A stretch of DNA of 49,712 nucleotides from NCBI RefSeq assembly GCF_025149945.1, contig NZ_JALXVH010000017.1, positions 1 to 49,712 on the forward strand, read 5' to 3'. Positions 30,201-37,293 of the stretch are shown here, one piece after another. A program made the position numbers and the translations under genes. A model generated the notes under the pieces. That model was given only the letters and a program-made list of their open reading frames with translations, made no database searches and was not told where the DNA came from. This stretch comes from Kocuria sp. p3-SID1428. Lineage in GTDB: Bacteria; Actinomycetota; Actinomycetes; Actinomycetales; Micrococcaceae. Each line of letters begins with the position of its first letter. The stretch's first letter is position 1.

Positions 30201-31397
30201 GGCATCGTCATCCCGCCGGGGTCCTGGGACTGGTCGGCGGTCCCCGAGCACCTGCGCATGCACTTCCAGGTCCGCGACGCACGCAACCGGGTCCTCGGCG
30301 AGGGCGAGGACCTCGAGCACCTGCAGGTCGCCCTGCGGGACCAGGTCCGCGCCGCACTGGCCGAATCGCTGGGCACCTCGGCCTCGGCGCTGCCGACGCC
30401 CGGCCCCGGCGCCGTCCCCGGACCCGGCAGCGGCAAGCGCGGCTCCGCAGCGCAGAAGCAGGCCGCGGCCCCTCGCGGCGGAGACAAGGAGGCCGCAGGA
30501 CCGGCGCTGGAACGCACTGGGCTCACCGAATGGCCCGAGCAGGACCTGCCCCGCAAGGTCGACACCGTGGTCTCCGGGCAGCGCATCACGGGCTGGCCGG
30601 CTCTCGTGGCCTCCCCCGGAGCCGATGCCGCCGAGCCCACCGCCGATATCCGCGTCTTCACCTCGGAGCAGGACCAGAGGGCGGCCCAGCGCTCCGGGAC
30701 GATCTCGCTGCTGCTGCGGCGCCTGCCGAACACGCAGCGGTTCATCTCGGAGCACTTGGACAACCGGGAGAAGATCGTCTTCACCCAGAATCCGCACGGC
30801 TCGGTCGAGGCCCTGATACAGGACTGCACCCGCGCTGCCGTGGACAAGCTGGTGCCGACCGAGCCGCCCTGGACGCGTCAGGAGTTCGACCGGCTCTTCG
30901 ACGACGTCCGTGCCGAGCAGATCGAGACCGTCTTCCTGGTCACGGCCCTGGTGGCCGAGGTCCTCACGCTGGCGAATTCGGTGCGCAAGCGGATCAAGCG
31001 GCCGTCCTCGATGGCGGCCGTGAGCGCGTTCGCCGACATCCGCGAGCAGCTCGACCGCCTGGTCGAGCCAGGCTTCGTGACCCGGATCGGATGGGCGCAC
31101 CTGCAGCACCTGCCCCGGTATCTGAAGGCCATGGAGCTGCGCATCGACAAGCTCGTGGGCACCGCCAACATCCAGCGCGACGCCGTGAGCATGACCGAGA
31201 TCCAGTCCCTGGAGGATGAGTTCGACAAGGCCGTGGCCGCCGTGCCGAAGGGCCTGCCGGTGCCCGAGTCGCTGGCGGTGATCGAGTGGGAGCTCGAGGA
31301 GCTGCGCGTCTCGCTGTTCGCCCAGGAGCTCGGCACCGCCCACACGGTCTCGGCCAAGCGCGTGCGCAAGGCCCTCAGGGAGGCAGCTGCCCGCTGA
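27258..31397 (+). CDS. hrpA: DEAH-box RNA helicase HrpA
   Basis: This 1379-residue protein is an ATP-dependent 3'-5' RNA helicase. Walker A is GETGSGKTTQ (residues 42-51), the DEAH box is VDEAHERS near 139, and motif VI is NQRAGRCGRV. HA2 and OB-fold regions follow, then the long DUF3418-type C-terminal half typical of HrpA. An RG/D-rich insert (residues about 453-491, RGSRGRSRGRRGRG) sits between the second helicase lobe and HA2, and a Pro/Gly/Ala linker lies near 1050-1085. In E. coli HrpA helps rescue stalled ribosomes and process mRNA. Length is as expected. Confidence 0.96.
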   Translation: MTTTAHEGTGPRIVYPEQLPVSGRRQDIQAAIRDHQVVVIAGETGSGKTTQIPKMCLELGLGDSGMIGHTQPRRIAARSVAERIAEEMGEKIGQTVGYQVRFTSEVGRNSQIKLMTDGILLAEIQHDRLLSRYSTIIVDEAHERSLNIDFLLGYLKTILPQRPDLKLIITSATIDPERFAEHFHEPLPTDAPQDARPEPAPIIEVSGRTYPVEIRYRPLEGQQDLDEDTDDGLEDEDRDPLEAVCEAVEELSHEDRGDILIFFSGEREIRDAQEAIESLVADRPRLRGTEVLPLFGRLSMAEQHRVFSRGSSRRIVLATNVAETSLTVPGIKYVIDTGTARISRYSTRTKVQRLPIERISQASANQRAGRCGRVSDGICIRLYSQEDYESRPEFTDPEILRTNLASVILQMTSAGVVRSPEDISRFPFVEPPESRAVKDGVMLLRELGALRSSESSRGRRAGQDDDRSGRGSRGRSRGRRGRGHDDDRSPLTRTGRTLAALPVDPRLGRMIVEGQRRGCAREVMILAAALTIQDPRERPLEKRAQADELHARFKDTTSDFLGFLLLWQHLQQQQEQLSSSQFRKTVQREFLNFLRIREWQDLYTQLRQMGRSVGIEVGRDREIDPAAKSDDVHKSLLAGLLSHIGLRDERTRDYQGARGTRFAIFPGSALFKKKPDFVVSAELVETSRLWARVNAAVEPQWIEEVAGDLVKRTYAEPYWSRSQGAVMAKERATLYGVPLAADRPVGYWRIDPVASREIFLQKALVEGDWQTRHRFVQRNRKKLAEVEQLESRLRRKDLRVDDQALYEFFDARVPAEVVSQTHFDTWWKKASRQDEHLLDFDPEQLIDDQAETWDDSAYPRHWIARTDGGELSLDLDYTFAPGSGGGASGQKGSRRQADGVTVRVPILFLHQLSPGPFRWLIPGLRTELVTALIRSLPKQVRKAVVPAPDVARRAVELLDAQADPEQDDLEQALERALRQLKGIVIPPGSWDWSAVPEHLRMHFQVRDARNRVLGEGEDLEHLQVALRDQVRAALAESLGTSASALPTPGPGAVPGPGSGKRGSAAQKQAAAPRGGDKEAAGPALERTGLTEWPEQDLPRKVDTVVSGQRITGWPALVASPGADAAEPTADIRVFTSEQDQRAAQRSGTISLLLRRLPNTQRFISEHLDNREKIVFTQNPHGSVEALIQDCTRAAVDKLVPTEPPWTRQEFDRLFDDVRAEQIETVFLVTALVAEVLTLANSVRKRIKRPSSMAAVSAFADIREQLDRLVEPGFVTRIGWAHLQHLPRYLKAMELRIDKLVGTANIQRDAVSMTEIQSLEDEFDKAVAAVPKGLPVPESLAVIEWELEELRVSLFAQELGTAHTVSAKRVRKALREAAAR

Positions 31398-31407
31398 GGG
31401 CCACGGC

Positions 31408-31438
31408 CCGGAAGGGGCGGTGAGACAGCCCCCTCCGG
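31408..31438. terminator. Hairpin between convergent hrpA and HIT genes
   Basis: An 11-bp stem with one mismatch (31408-31418 with 31428-31438, 9-nt loop) fills the 42-bp space between the two stops. Confidence 0.55.
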
Positions 31439-31439
31439 C

Positions 31440-31868
31440 TCAGTCCTGCGGAACGTGCTCCTGATGACCGGCCGAGCGCAGGGCGTCGCGGATCTGCTGG
31501 GCAGCCTGGTCCATGACCGCCTGATCCGGGTCGTGGTCGGCGTTGGCGAAGTCGAAGTCCGAGGTCGAGGACACCGGCCACACGTGCACATGGCAGTGCG
31601 GGACCTCGAAGCCCTGGATCATCTGGCCCACGCGCCGCGGCTGGAAGGCCTGGCGCTGGGCCTGGCCGATCTGCTGTGAGACGCGCATGAGGTGCGCTGC
31701 CAGCTCAGGATCCAGGTCGAGCCAGTGGTCCACCTCCTGACGGGGCACCACGAGGGTGTGCCCGGTGGACAGGGGGTCGGCCGAGAGGAAGGCGACGCAC
31801 TGGTCGTCCGTCCAGACGAACCTGCCGGGGATCTCGCCGTCGATGATGCGGGTGAAGATGGTCGTCAC
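31440..31868 (-). CDS. HIT-family nucleotide hydrolase/transferase
   Basis: This 142-residue protein has the histidine triad in HCHVHVWP near residues 90-97 and the N-terminal IFTRIIDGEIPGRFVW and GHTLVVPRQEVDHW of the Hint branch. Such enzymes hydrolyse nucleoside phosphoramidates and adenylates. Start ATG 31868 has AGGAGGAC upstream. The physiological substrate is not evident. Confidence 0.92.
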   Translation of the reverse strand: MTTIFTRIIDGEIPGRFVWTDDQCVAFLSADPLSTGHTLVVPRQEVDHWLDLDPELAAHLMRVSQQIGQAQRQAFQPRRVGQMIQGFEVPHCHVHVWPVSSTSDFDFANADHDPDQAVMDQAAQQIRDALRSAGHQEHVPQD

Positions 31869-31929
31869 TGCGTCCTCCTGGGTCTGCGGGTGGGTCAGAG
31901 GGTGTCTCGGCGGAAGAGTGAGCGGGGAC

Positions 31930-32604
31930 TCAGGCCTCCACCGCGGTGCCGGGGTCGAGGTGCTCGTAGTCGGTGCCGTACTTGGCCGCGAAGGCGGTGA
32001 CCTGCTTCTCCACGATGCCGAAGCCGTTGTCCGAGAGGAGGGCGTCGTGGATGGGGTACGCCTTCTGCGCGCCGACGGCGATGAGGAAGTCGATGACCTC
32101 CGCCATCTTGGACCATGGGGCGTGCAGCGGGACCAGCACGGTGGACGGCGTGATGCCGTCCGGGACGACCAGCGAGTCCCCGGGGTGGTAGACGCGCTCC
32201 TCGATGAGGTAGCCGACGTTGTCGACGGTGCGGATCAGCGGGTGGATCAGCGCGTGCTGCCCACCGAAGGTGCGCACGCGCACACCGGACAGGTCCAGCT
32301 CGGTCTCGGCGTCGACGTCGTGGATGCGGACCCGGCCCTGCGAATCGACGGCCTCCTGGCCGAGCTGCTCGCGCAGGTCCGCGGCCACCGAGCCCGGGGC
32401 CCAGACCTGCAGGTCGCGCCGGGCGCGCAGCTGCTCCGGGACGCGCTGCGGATCCAGGTGATCGGGATGGGTGTGCGTGATCAGCAGGTGATCGGCTCCG
32501 GCCATGGCCTCCTCGACCTCGGAGAAGTTGCCGGGGTCCAGGACCAGGACGGTGCCGTCGATCTCGAGGCGCACGCACGAGTGCGTGTACTTGGTCAGCT
32601 TCAC
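31930..32604 (-). CDS. MBL-fold metallo-hydrolase
   Basis: This 224-residue protein has the metal-binding THTHPDHLD motif near residue 41 and later metal-site residues in GGQHALIHPL and YHPGDSL. The layout is that of the UlaG-like L-ascorbate-6-phosphate lactonase branch of small MBL proteins, but the substrate is unknown. GTG 32604 is chosen for the GGAG 6 nt upstream; the frame is open to 32784. A minus-strand TAGGCT (32687-32682) may be its -10 box. It is divergent from the zur-like gene. Confidence 0.85.
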   Translation of the reverse strand: MKLTKYTHSCVRLEIDGTVLVLDPGNFSEVEEAMAGADHLLITHTHPDHLDPQRVPEQLRARRDLQVWAPGSVAADLREQLGQEAVDSQGRVRIHDVDAETELDLSGVRVRTFGGQHALIHPLIRTVDNVGYLIEERVYHPGDSLVVPDGITPSTVLVPLHAPWSKMAEVIDFLIAVGAQKAYPIHDALLSDNGFGIVEKQVTAFAAKYGTDYEHLDPGTAVEA

Positions 32605-32681
32605 CTTGCGCTCCTGTGCTCGGGTGCGGTCACCGGTGATGCGGCCACTCGCGGGCGGCACCTGACCGGTGGTCGAGGCCC

Positions 32682-32687
32682 AGCCTA
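32682..32687 (-). promoter_or_regulatory. Candidate -10 box for the MBL hydrolase
   Basis: TAGGCT on the minus strand, 78 nt before the GTG start, in the 243-bp divergent spacer. Confidence 0.3.
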
Positions 32688-32778
32688 CTGATCCCCGACG
32701 ACGACGCACCGGCTCGGCGCCGGTGGCCGCCTCGGCCCGCACGCCGTGGCCGCCTGCCGGGCCCTCCGAGCCCGCGGG

Positions 32779-32784
32779 TAGCAT
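32779..32784 (+). promoter_or_regulatory. Candidate -10 box for the zur-like gene
   Basis: TAGCAT lies 63 nt before the GTG start of the fur-family gene. No Zur-type palindrome was seen beside it. Confidence 0.35.
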
Positions 32785-32847
32785 GGCAGGGCCTCCGCCC
32801 GCCGAGATGTGGTGACAGCGGCGGCGATCCCGAGAAGGAGTTCCGAA

Positions 32848-33291
32848 GTGCCCTCGCCGTCAGCCCCGCAGCCGCAGGCCGCCGTGCGCGTCACGCGGCA
32901 GCGTCGTGCCGTGCAGGCCGCCATGGCCGTGCAGACCGATTTCGTCTCCACCCAGGACCTGCACAAGATCCTGCGCGAGCGCGGCGAGTCCGTCTCCCTG
33001 GCCACGACCTACCGGATCCTGCAGTCCATGTCGGAGGCCGGCGAGGTCGATGTCCTGCGCAGCGAGGACGGCGAATCGATCTACCGCCAGTGCGCCGCCG
33101 AGCACCACCACCATCACCTGGTCTGCCGCAGCTGCGGGGCCACCGTGGAGCTCGAGGCCCCGGAGATCGAGCGCTGGACCTCCCAGACCGCCCAGCGCCA
33201 CGGGTTCACGCAGGTGGATCACACCATCGAGATCGTCGGGCTGTGCGCCGAGTGCTCTGCGCGCGGGCCCCGGGCTCACGAGCCGGCATGA
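32848..33291 (+). CDS. zur: Fur-family metal regulator, probably Zur
   Basis: This 147-residue DNA-binding repressor has a winged-helix N-terminal domain (DLHKILRERGESVSLATTYRILQSMSEAGEV), the His-rich metal region HHHHH near 87-91 and the structural zinc pairs CRSC (93-96) and CAEC (133-136). The choice of Zur over Fur rests on context: znuA-znuC-znuB lies about 1 kb away and carries a Zur-type operator. AAGGAG lies 7 nt before GTG 32848. Its stop overlaps the lipid kinase start as ATGA. Confidence 0.87.
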   Translation: MPSPSAPQPQAAVRVTRQRRAVQAAMAVQTDFVSTQDLHKILRERGESVSLATTYRILQSMSEAGEVDVLRSEDGESIYRQCAAEHHHHHLVCRSCGATVELEAPEIERWTSQTAQRHGFTQVDHTIEIVGLCAECSARGPRAHEPA

Positions 33292-34277
33292 GCACCGACT
33301 CCTCCGCACCCCTGATCCTGCTGGTCGCCGACCCCCACCGGCACCGCGACGGCCCCGTCCAGCGCGCTGCGGCCATGCTGCGCACCGGCGGCTATGCCAC
33401 CGAGGCCGTGTGGAGCGGGCCTTCCGAGGACGGGCAGTCCGAAGACCCCTCCAGCGGCTCCGGCGTGGCCTGGGGCCAGCCCCTGCACCGGCGCCTGGAG
33501 CGCTGCCGGGAAGACGGCAGCGCTCCCGCCGCCGTGCTGGCCGTGGGCGGCGACGGCATGTCGCACACCGTGCTCAACGTGCTGCAGGAGCATCAGGAGC
33601 GCGGCGGTCCGCCGATCCCGTTCGGGCTGATCCCCACCGGCACGGGCAACGACCTCGCCCGGCACATGCGCCTGCCCCACGGCGATCCGGAGATGGCCGC
33701 CGGGCGCGTGCTGCGCCGCCTCGACGAGGGACCCGCGGACATGGACCTGGGCCTCATCGAACTCGCCGACGGCACGCGCCGCTGGTTCGCCACCGCCGCG
33801 TGCTGCGGGATCGACGCCGTGGTCAACGAGCTGGCGAACACCTGGAGCTGGCCTCGCGGCTCGGCCAAGTACGCGGCCGCCGTCCCGGTCGAGGCCATGC
33901 GCTACCGCCAATCGCACATGGCGCTGGCGATCCGTCGTCCTGACGGGACCGAGCTGCTGAGTTCGCGGCGCACGCTGATGCTCTCGGTCGCGAACACGTC
34001 GTCGATCGGCGGCGGGCTGTCGATCGTGCCCCACGCCGACCCGCGCGACGGCCGGCTCGAGGTCTTCCAGGTCCGGGCGCTGTCGCGGGCCCGCATCCTC
34101 CTGCTCTTCCCGCGGCTGATCCTCGGCGCCCATCTGGGGCTCGACGAGGTGGCGATCGAGCCCGCAGTGCGGGTCGAGGTCGATGCCCCCAACCTCATCT
34201 GCGCCGACGGCGAGTCCGTGGGTCGAGGCCCGGCGATCATCTCCGTGGCCCCGGCCGCACTGCCCGTCCTGTTCTGA
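33288..34277 (+). CDS. Diacylglycerol/sphingosine kinase family lipid kinase
   Basis: This 329-residue protein has the nucleotide-binding GGDGM (near residue 86; GGDGT in most relatives) and the strong PTGTGNDLARHMRLP signature, then the C-terminal beta-sandwich with LSVANTSSIGGGLSIVP and CADGE. Relatives phosphorylate diacylglycerol, phosphatidylinositol or long-chain bases. ATG 33288 overlaps the zur stop by 4 bp, so it is co-translated with the zinc regulator, although no link to zinc is known. Confidence 0.9.
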   Translation: MSTDSSAPLILLVADPHRHRDGPVQRAAAMLRTGGYATEAVWSGPSEDGQSEDPSSGSGVAWGQPLHRRLERCREDGSAPAAVLAVGGDGMSHTVLNVLQEHQERGGPPIPFGLIPTGTGNDLARHMRLPHGDPEMAAGRVLRRLDEGPADMDLGLIELADGTRRWFATAACCGIDAVVNELANTWSWPRGSAKYAAAVPVEAMRYRQSHMALAIRRPDGTELLSSRRTLMLSVANTSSIGGGLSIVPHADPRDGRLEVFQVRALSRARILLLFPRLILGAHLGLDEVAIEPAVRVEVDAPNLICADGESVGRGPAIISVAPAALPVLF

Positions 34278-34339
34278 GATCCCCGGGGTGCAGCGCCGCT
34301 CCGGGACCGCCTGAACGCCGCTCGAAGCTGCTGTCCGGC

Positions 34340-35263
34340 TCAGACGGTCGGGCCGGCCTGGGCCGACCGGCTCTCGGCCGGAGCCTCCCCCGCCCCAGCT
34401 CGCCCGGAGCGCCCCGAGCGCAACCGCGCAATGATCCGGGCAGCGCCCCACAGAGCGAAGGAGATCGTGGTGACATACGGGCTGATCGGCAGCGCGCCGC
34501 CCAGCGCCAGCAGGATCCCGCCCACCATCGAGATCTCGGCGAAGACCACGGAGAGGATCACGATCCGCGCCGGAGAAGCCGTGAGGCTGATGGCGGCGGC
34601 CGCCGGTGTCACGAGCAGGGCGAGCACCAGAAGGGCGCCGATGATCTGCACCGACATGGCCACGGCCACGCCCAGCAGGAGCATGAACACGACCGACAGC
34701 GCCCGCGTGGGCACGCCGCGGGCCTGGGCCACGGCCGGATCCAGGCTCGCGAACGACAGCGGCCTCCAGATCACGGCGAGCCCCGCGAGCACCACGACCG
34801 ACAGCGCGGCCATGGCAGCCACCTGGACCTCGGAGACCGAGACGATCTGGCCCGTGAGCAGAGCGAACTGATTGGCGCTGCGCCCCTGATAGAGCGACAG
34901 GGCCAGGATCCCCACGCCGAGTCCGAACGGCATGAGCACGCCCACCACCGAGTTCGACGCCCGCGCCCGGGAGCCCAGCAGACCGATCAGCACCGCGGCG
35001 ACCACCGAGCCCGCCAGGGAGCCCGTGACGATGCTGGTGCCGGCCAGCAGAGCGATCGCGCCTCCGGCGAAGGACAGCTCCGCCACCGCGTGCACCGAGA
35101 AGGCCATGTCGCGCATGACCACGAAGGTCCCGATCATCCCGCCGACGAGCCCGATCAGAGCCCCCGCCCACAGAGCGTTCTGCAGCAGGACGACCAGCTC
35201 GCCGTAGCGCTCGAAGACGAAGACCTGATCGAGCAGTCCCTGCAGGCTCAGCGTGTCGTTCAT
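34340..35263 (-). CDS. znuB: Zinc ABC transporter, permease subunit
   Basis: This 307-residue membrane protein has about eight hydrophobic helices and the metal-permease features GMIGTFVVMRDMAFSVHAVAELSFAG and VQIIGALLVLALLVTPAAAA. It forms the channel of the ZnuABC importer. ATG 35263 overlaps the znuC stop as ATGA. It is the last gene of znuA-znuC-znuB and converges with the lipid kinase gene across 62 bp. Zinc rather than manganese is inferred from the operator and the His-rich binding protein. Confidence 0.92.
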   Translation of the reverse strand: MNDTLSLQGLLDQVFVFERYGELVVLLQNALWAGALIGLVGGMIGTFVVMRDMAFSVHAVAELSFAGGAIALLAGTSIVTGSLAGSVVAAVLIGLLGSRARASNSVVGVLMPFGLGVGILALSLYQGRSANQFALLTGQIVSVSEVQVAAMAALSVVVLAGLAVIWRPLSFASLDPAVAQARGVPTRALSVVFMLLLGVAVAMSVQIIGALLVLALLVTPAAAAISLTASPARIVILSVVFAEISMVGGILLALGGALPISPYVTTISFALWGAARIIARLRSGRSGRAGAGEAPAESRSAQAGPTV

Positions 35264-36138
35264 CAGGAGGCTCCTCCTCGGGGCCGCTGCGTGCCCAGGC
35301 GCGGCTCGGCGGAAGGGGTGGTGTGCGGGGTGTCATCCAGGGGCATGTGGTGGGCGTCCTCGCGCTCGGCGCCGACCACCACGATCCGCCCGGCGACCTC
35401 GGCGACCTCGATGGGCGCGCCGTAGAGCCCGGAGAGCACCTCCGTGCGCAGCACCTCCCCGGGCGTGCCGATGCGGAACGATCCGTTGGCCAGATACAGC
35501 ACCCGGTCGACGTCGTCGATGATCGGATTGACGTCGTGGGTCACGAACACGGTGGCCGCCCCGGTGCGCTCCTTCTGCTCGAGCACCAGATCAGCGACCT
35601 CGCGCTGATGCGTGAGGTCCAGCGAGAGCAGAGCCTCGTCGAGCAGCAGCAGACCGGGGTCGGTGATCAGCGCCTGGGCGATGCGCAGGCGCTGCTGCTC
35701 GCCTCCGGACAGGGTCCCCACGGGCTCGTCCGCGTAGTCCTGGGCGCCCACGCGCTCGAGGGCTTCGTCGACCCGCCGCCGCACGGCGCCGCGTCCGAGC
35801 AGACGGGGACCCCAGCGGTGCCCGTCGATCCCCAGCGCCACCAGATCGCGGGCTCGCATGGGGACCTCGGCGGCGAAGGCACGCTGCTGCGGGACGTAGC
35901 CGATCTCGGTGGAGCCGCGGCGCGGGGCATGGCCGTTGATCGCCACGCTGCCGTCGGACAGCGGCAGCAGCCCGAGCAGGACGCGCAGCAGGGATGTCTT
36001 GCCGGTGCCGTTGCCGCCCAGCACGGCGAGGTACTCGCCGCGCCCGATCTCCAGGTCCAGCCCGGACCACAGACGACGCCGACCGAGGGCCAGCTCTGCA
36101 CCCCGGAAGGCGGCGATGGGGGCGTCCTGCTCGCTCAC
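35263..36138 (-). CDS. znuC: Zinc ABC transporter, ATP-binding subunit
   Basis: This 291-residue ATPase has Walker A GGNGTGKTS near residue 40, the LSGGEQQRL signature near 141, Walker B LLLLDEAL and the THD H-loop. A roughly 50-residue C-terminal extension is polar with His and Pro. It starts at GTG 36138, overlapping the znuA stop as GTGA; the frame is open to 36177 but only through znuA coding sequence. Confidence 0.92.
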   Translation of the reverse strand: MSEQDAPIAAFRGAELALGRRRLWSGLDLEIGRGEYLAVLGGNGTGKTSLLRVLLGLLPLSDGSVAINGHAPRRGSTEIGYVPQQRAFAAEVPMRARDLVALGIDGHRWGPRLLGRGAVRRRVDEALERVGAQDYADEPVGTLSGGEQQRLRIAQALITDPGLLLLDEALLSLDLTHQREVADLVLEQKERTGAATVFVTHDVNPIIDDVDRVLYLANGSFRIGTPGEVLRTEVLSGLYGAPIEVAEVAGRIVVVGAEREDAHHMPLDDTPHTTPSAEPRLGTQRPRGGAS

Positions 36139-37118
36139 GCCGCCTGCTCGATCGAGCCGATATTGGCGCTCATCCACGCGAGGTAGGACTCGCCCTCGGG
36201 CATGGTCTCGGTGAAGGAGACGACCGGGACGCCTGCCGTGTCCGCGGCCTCACGGAGCCGCTCGGTCTGCCCACCGGCCGTGTGCTCGTTGTAGGCGAAG
36301 AGCGCCAACCGCCCCTCATCGACCGTCTCCTCGACCTCGGTGTAGGTCAGCGGAGGGATGTCCGCGCCGTCCTCGACCGCGGCGGTGAACTCCTCCGGGG
36401 TGGCGTCGTGCAGGCCCGCGCGCTCGAGCAGGTGATCGGCCACGGGCTCGGTGGCCAGGTAGTCGCCCTGGGCGTCGAGGTCGTCGAGGCGCTGACCCAG
36501 CGCCTCGAGCTCGTCGCCGAAGTCCTCGCCGCGCTGCGAGTAGTCCTGCGCCCCGTCCGGATCCAGCTCGCCGAGCCGGTCAGCGGTCGCCTGGGCCACC
36601 GCATCGACGGTGCCGAGGTCGTACCAGACATGCTCGTTGAAGCCGCTGTGGTCGTGGTCGTGGTCCTCGCCCTCGGCGTGGTCGTGCTCCTGCTCGGCCG
36701 CGGCCTCGGCGCCCTCCAGACCGGAGAGCTCGACGGCGTCGATGACGGGGCCCTCGGAATCGCCGAGCAGATCCTCCATGAAGGCGTCGTAGCCGCCGCC
36801 GTTGACGATCACCAGATCCGCGTCCTCGACGGTGAGCCGATCCGCCGGCGCCGCCTCGAATGAGTGCGGGTCCTGGGCGGGCGAGTCGATGATCGGGATG
36901 ACCTCCACGCCATCGCCGGCGACCTGCTCGGCGACATCCGCGTAGACCGAGGTCGAGGTCACGACCGTGATCTCGTGGCCGCTCTGGATCTCAGCCGCTC
37001 CCTGGCCGCAGGCCGACAGCCCCAGCGCGGAGGCGCTGAGCACCGCGGCGGCCGTCGCGGCGCGAGGAGGCGCCCAGCTGCGTGCGCTGCGGTCTCGAGG
37101 GGGGTTGATGCTGTGCAC
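36135..37118 (-). CDS. znuA: Zinc ABC transporter, lipoprotein binding subunit
   Basis: This 327-residue protein captures zinc outside the membrane for ZnuBC. It has a lipoprotein signal peptide: basic n-region, hydrophobic stretch, and lipobox LSAC with Cys37. The mature part has metal ligands near NEHVW and FAYNEH, and a His/Asp/Glu loop (EQEHDHAEGEDHDHDHSG) typical of ZnuA. The frame is open to 37229, but ATG 37199 lies inside the Zur operator, so I prefer GTG 37118, which gives a normal signal peptide; its ribosome site is weak. Confidence 0.9.
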   Translation of the reverse strand: MHSINPPRDRSARSWAPPRAATAAAVLSASALGLSACGQGAAEIQSGHEITVVTSTSVYADVAEQVAGDGVEVIPIIDSPAQDPHSFEAAPADRLTVEDADLVIVNGGGYDAFMEDLLGDSEGPVIDAVELSGLEGAEAAAEQEHDHAEGEDHDHDHSGFNEHVWYDLGTVDAVAQATADRLGELDPDGAQDYSQRGEDFGDELEALGQRLDDLDAQGDYLATEPVADHLLERAGLHDATPEEFTAAVEDGADIPPLTYTEVEETVDEGRLALFAYNEHTAGGQTERLREAADTAGVPVVSFTETMPEGESYLAWMSANIGSIEQAA

Positions 37119-37183
37119 GGAGTCGAGTCCATTCCAGCGGCGCAGGCGCCGCGGTCGATCAGCAAGGTGGGCAGGCACCTTCT

Positions 37184-37198
37184 TGATAATGATTTTCA
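37184..37198. promoter_or_regulatory. Zur operator
   Basis: TGATAATGATTTTCA is a 7-1-7 palindrome with one mismatch and matches the actinobacterial Zur box pattern (TGA-AAT-N-ATT-TCA type). It is strikingly AT-rich in a GC-rich region and lies 66 nt before the preferred znuA start. It should repress znuACB when zinc is ample. Confidence 0.85.
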
Positions 37199-37293
37199 TT
37201 TGCTCGACGCACTGTAACAGCACCCGCACCCTCGGTCACCTCGGGCCGCACGGACGCCGGGGCCCTCGCGCGAACCGCGATCTCCGGCGCGCC

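Noticed and set aside
29160..31343. A 727-codon minus-strand frame opposite hrpA
   Set aside because: Same shadow effect; composition typical of antisense of GC-rich coding sequence.
37197..37229. Upstream starts for znuA
   Set aside because: They lie in or before the Zur operator and would put about 30 basic residues before the signal peptide.
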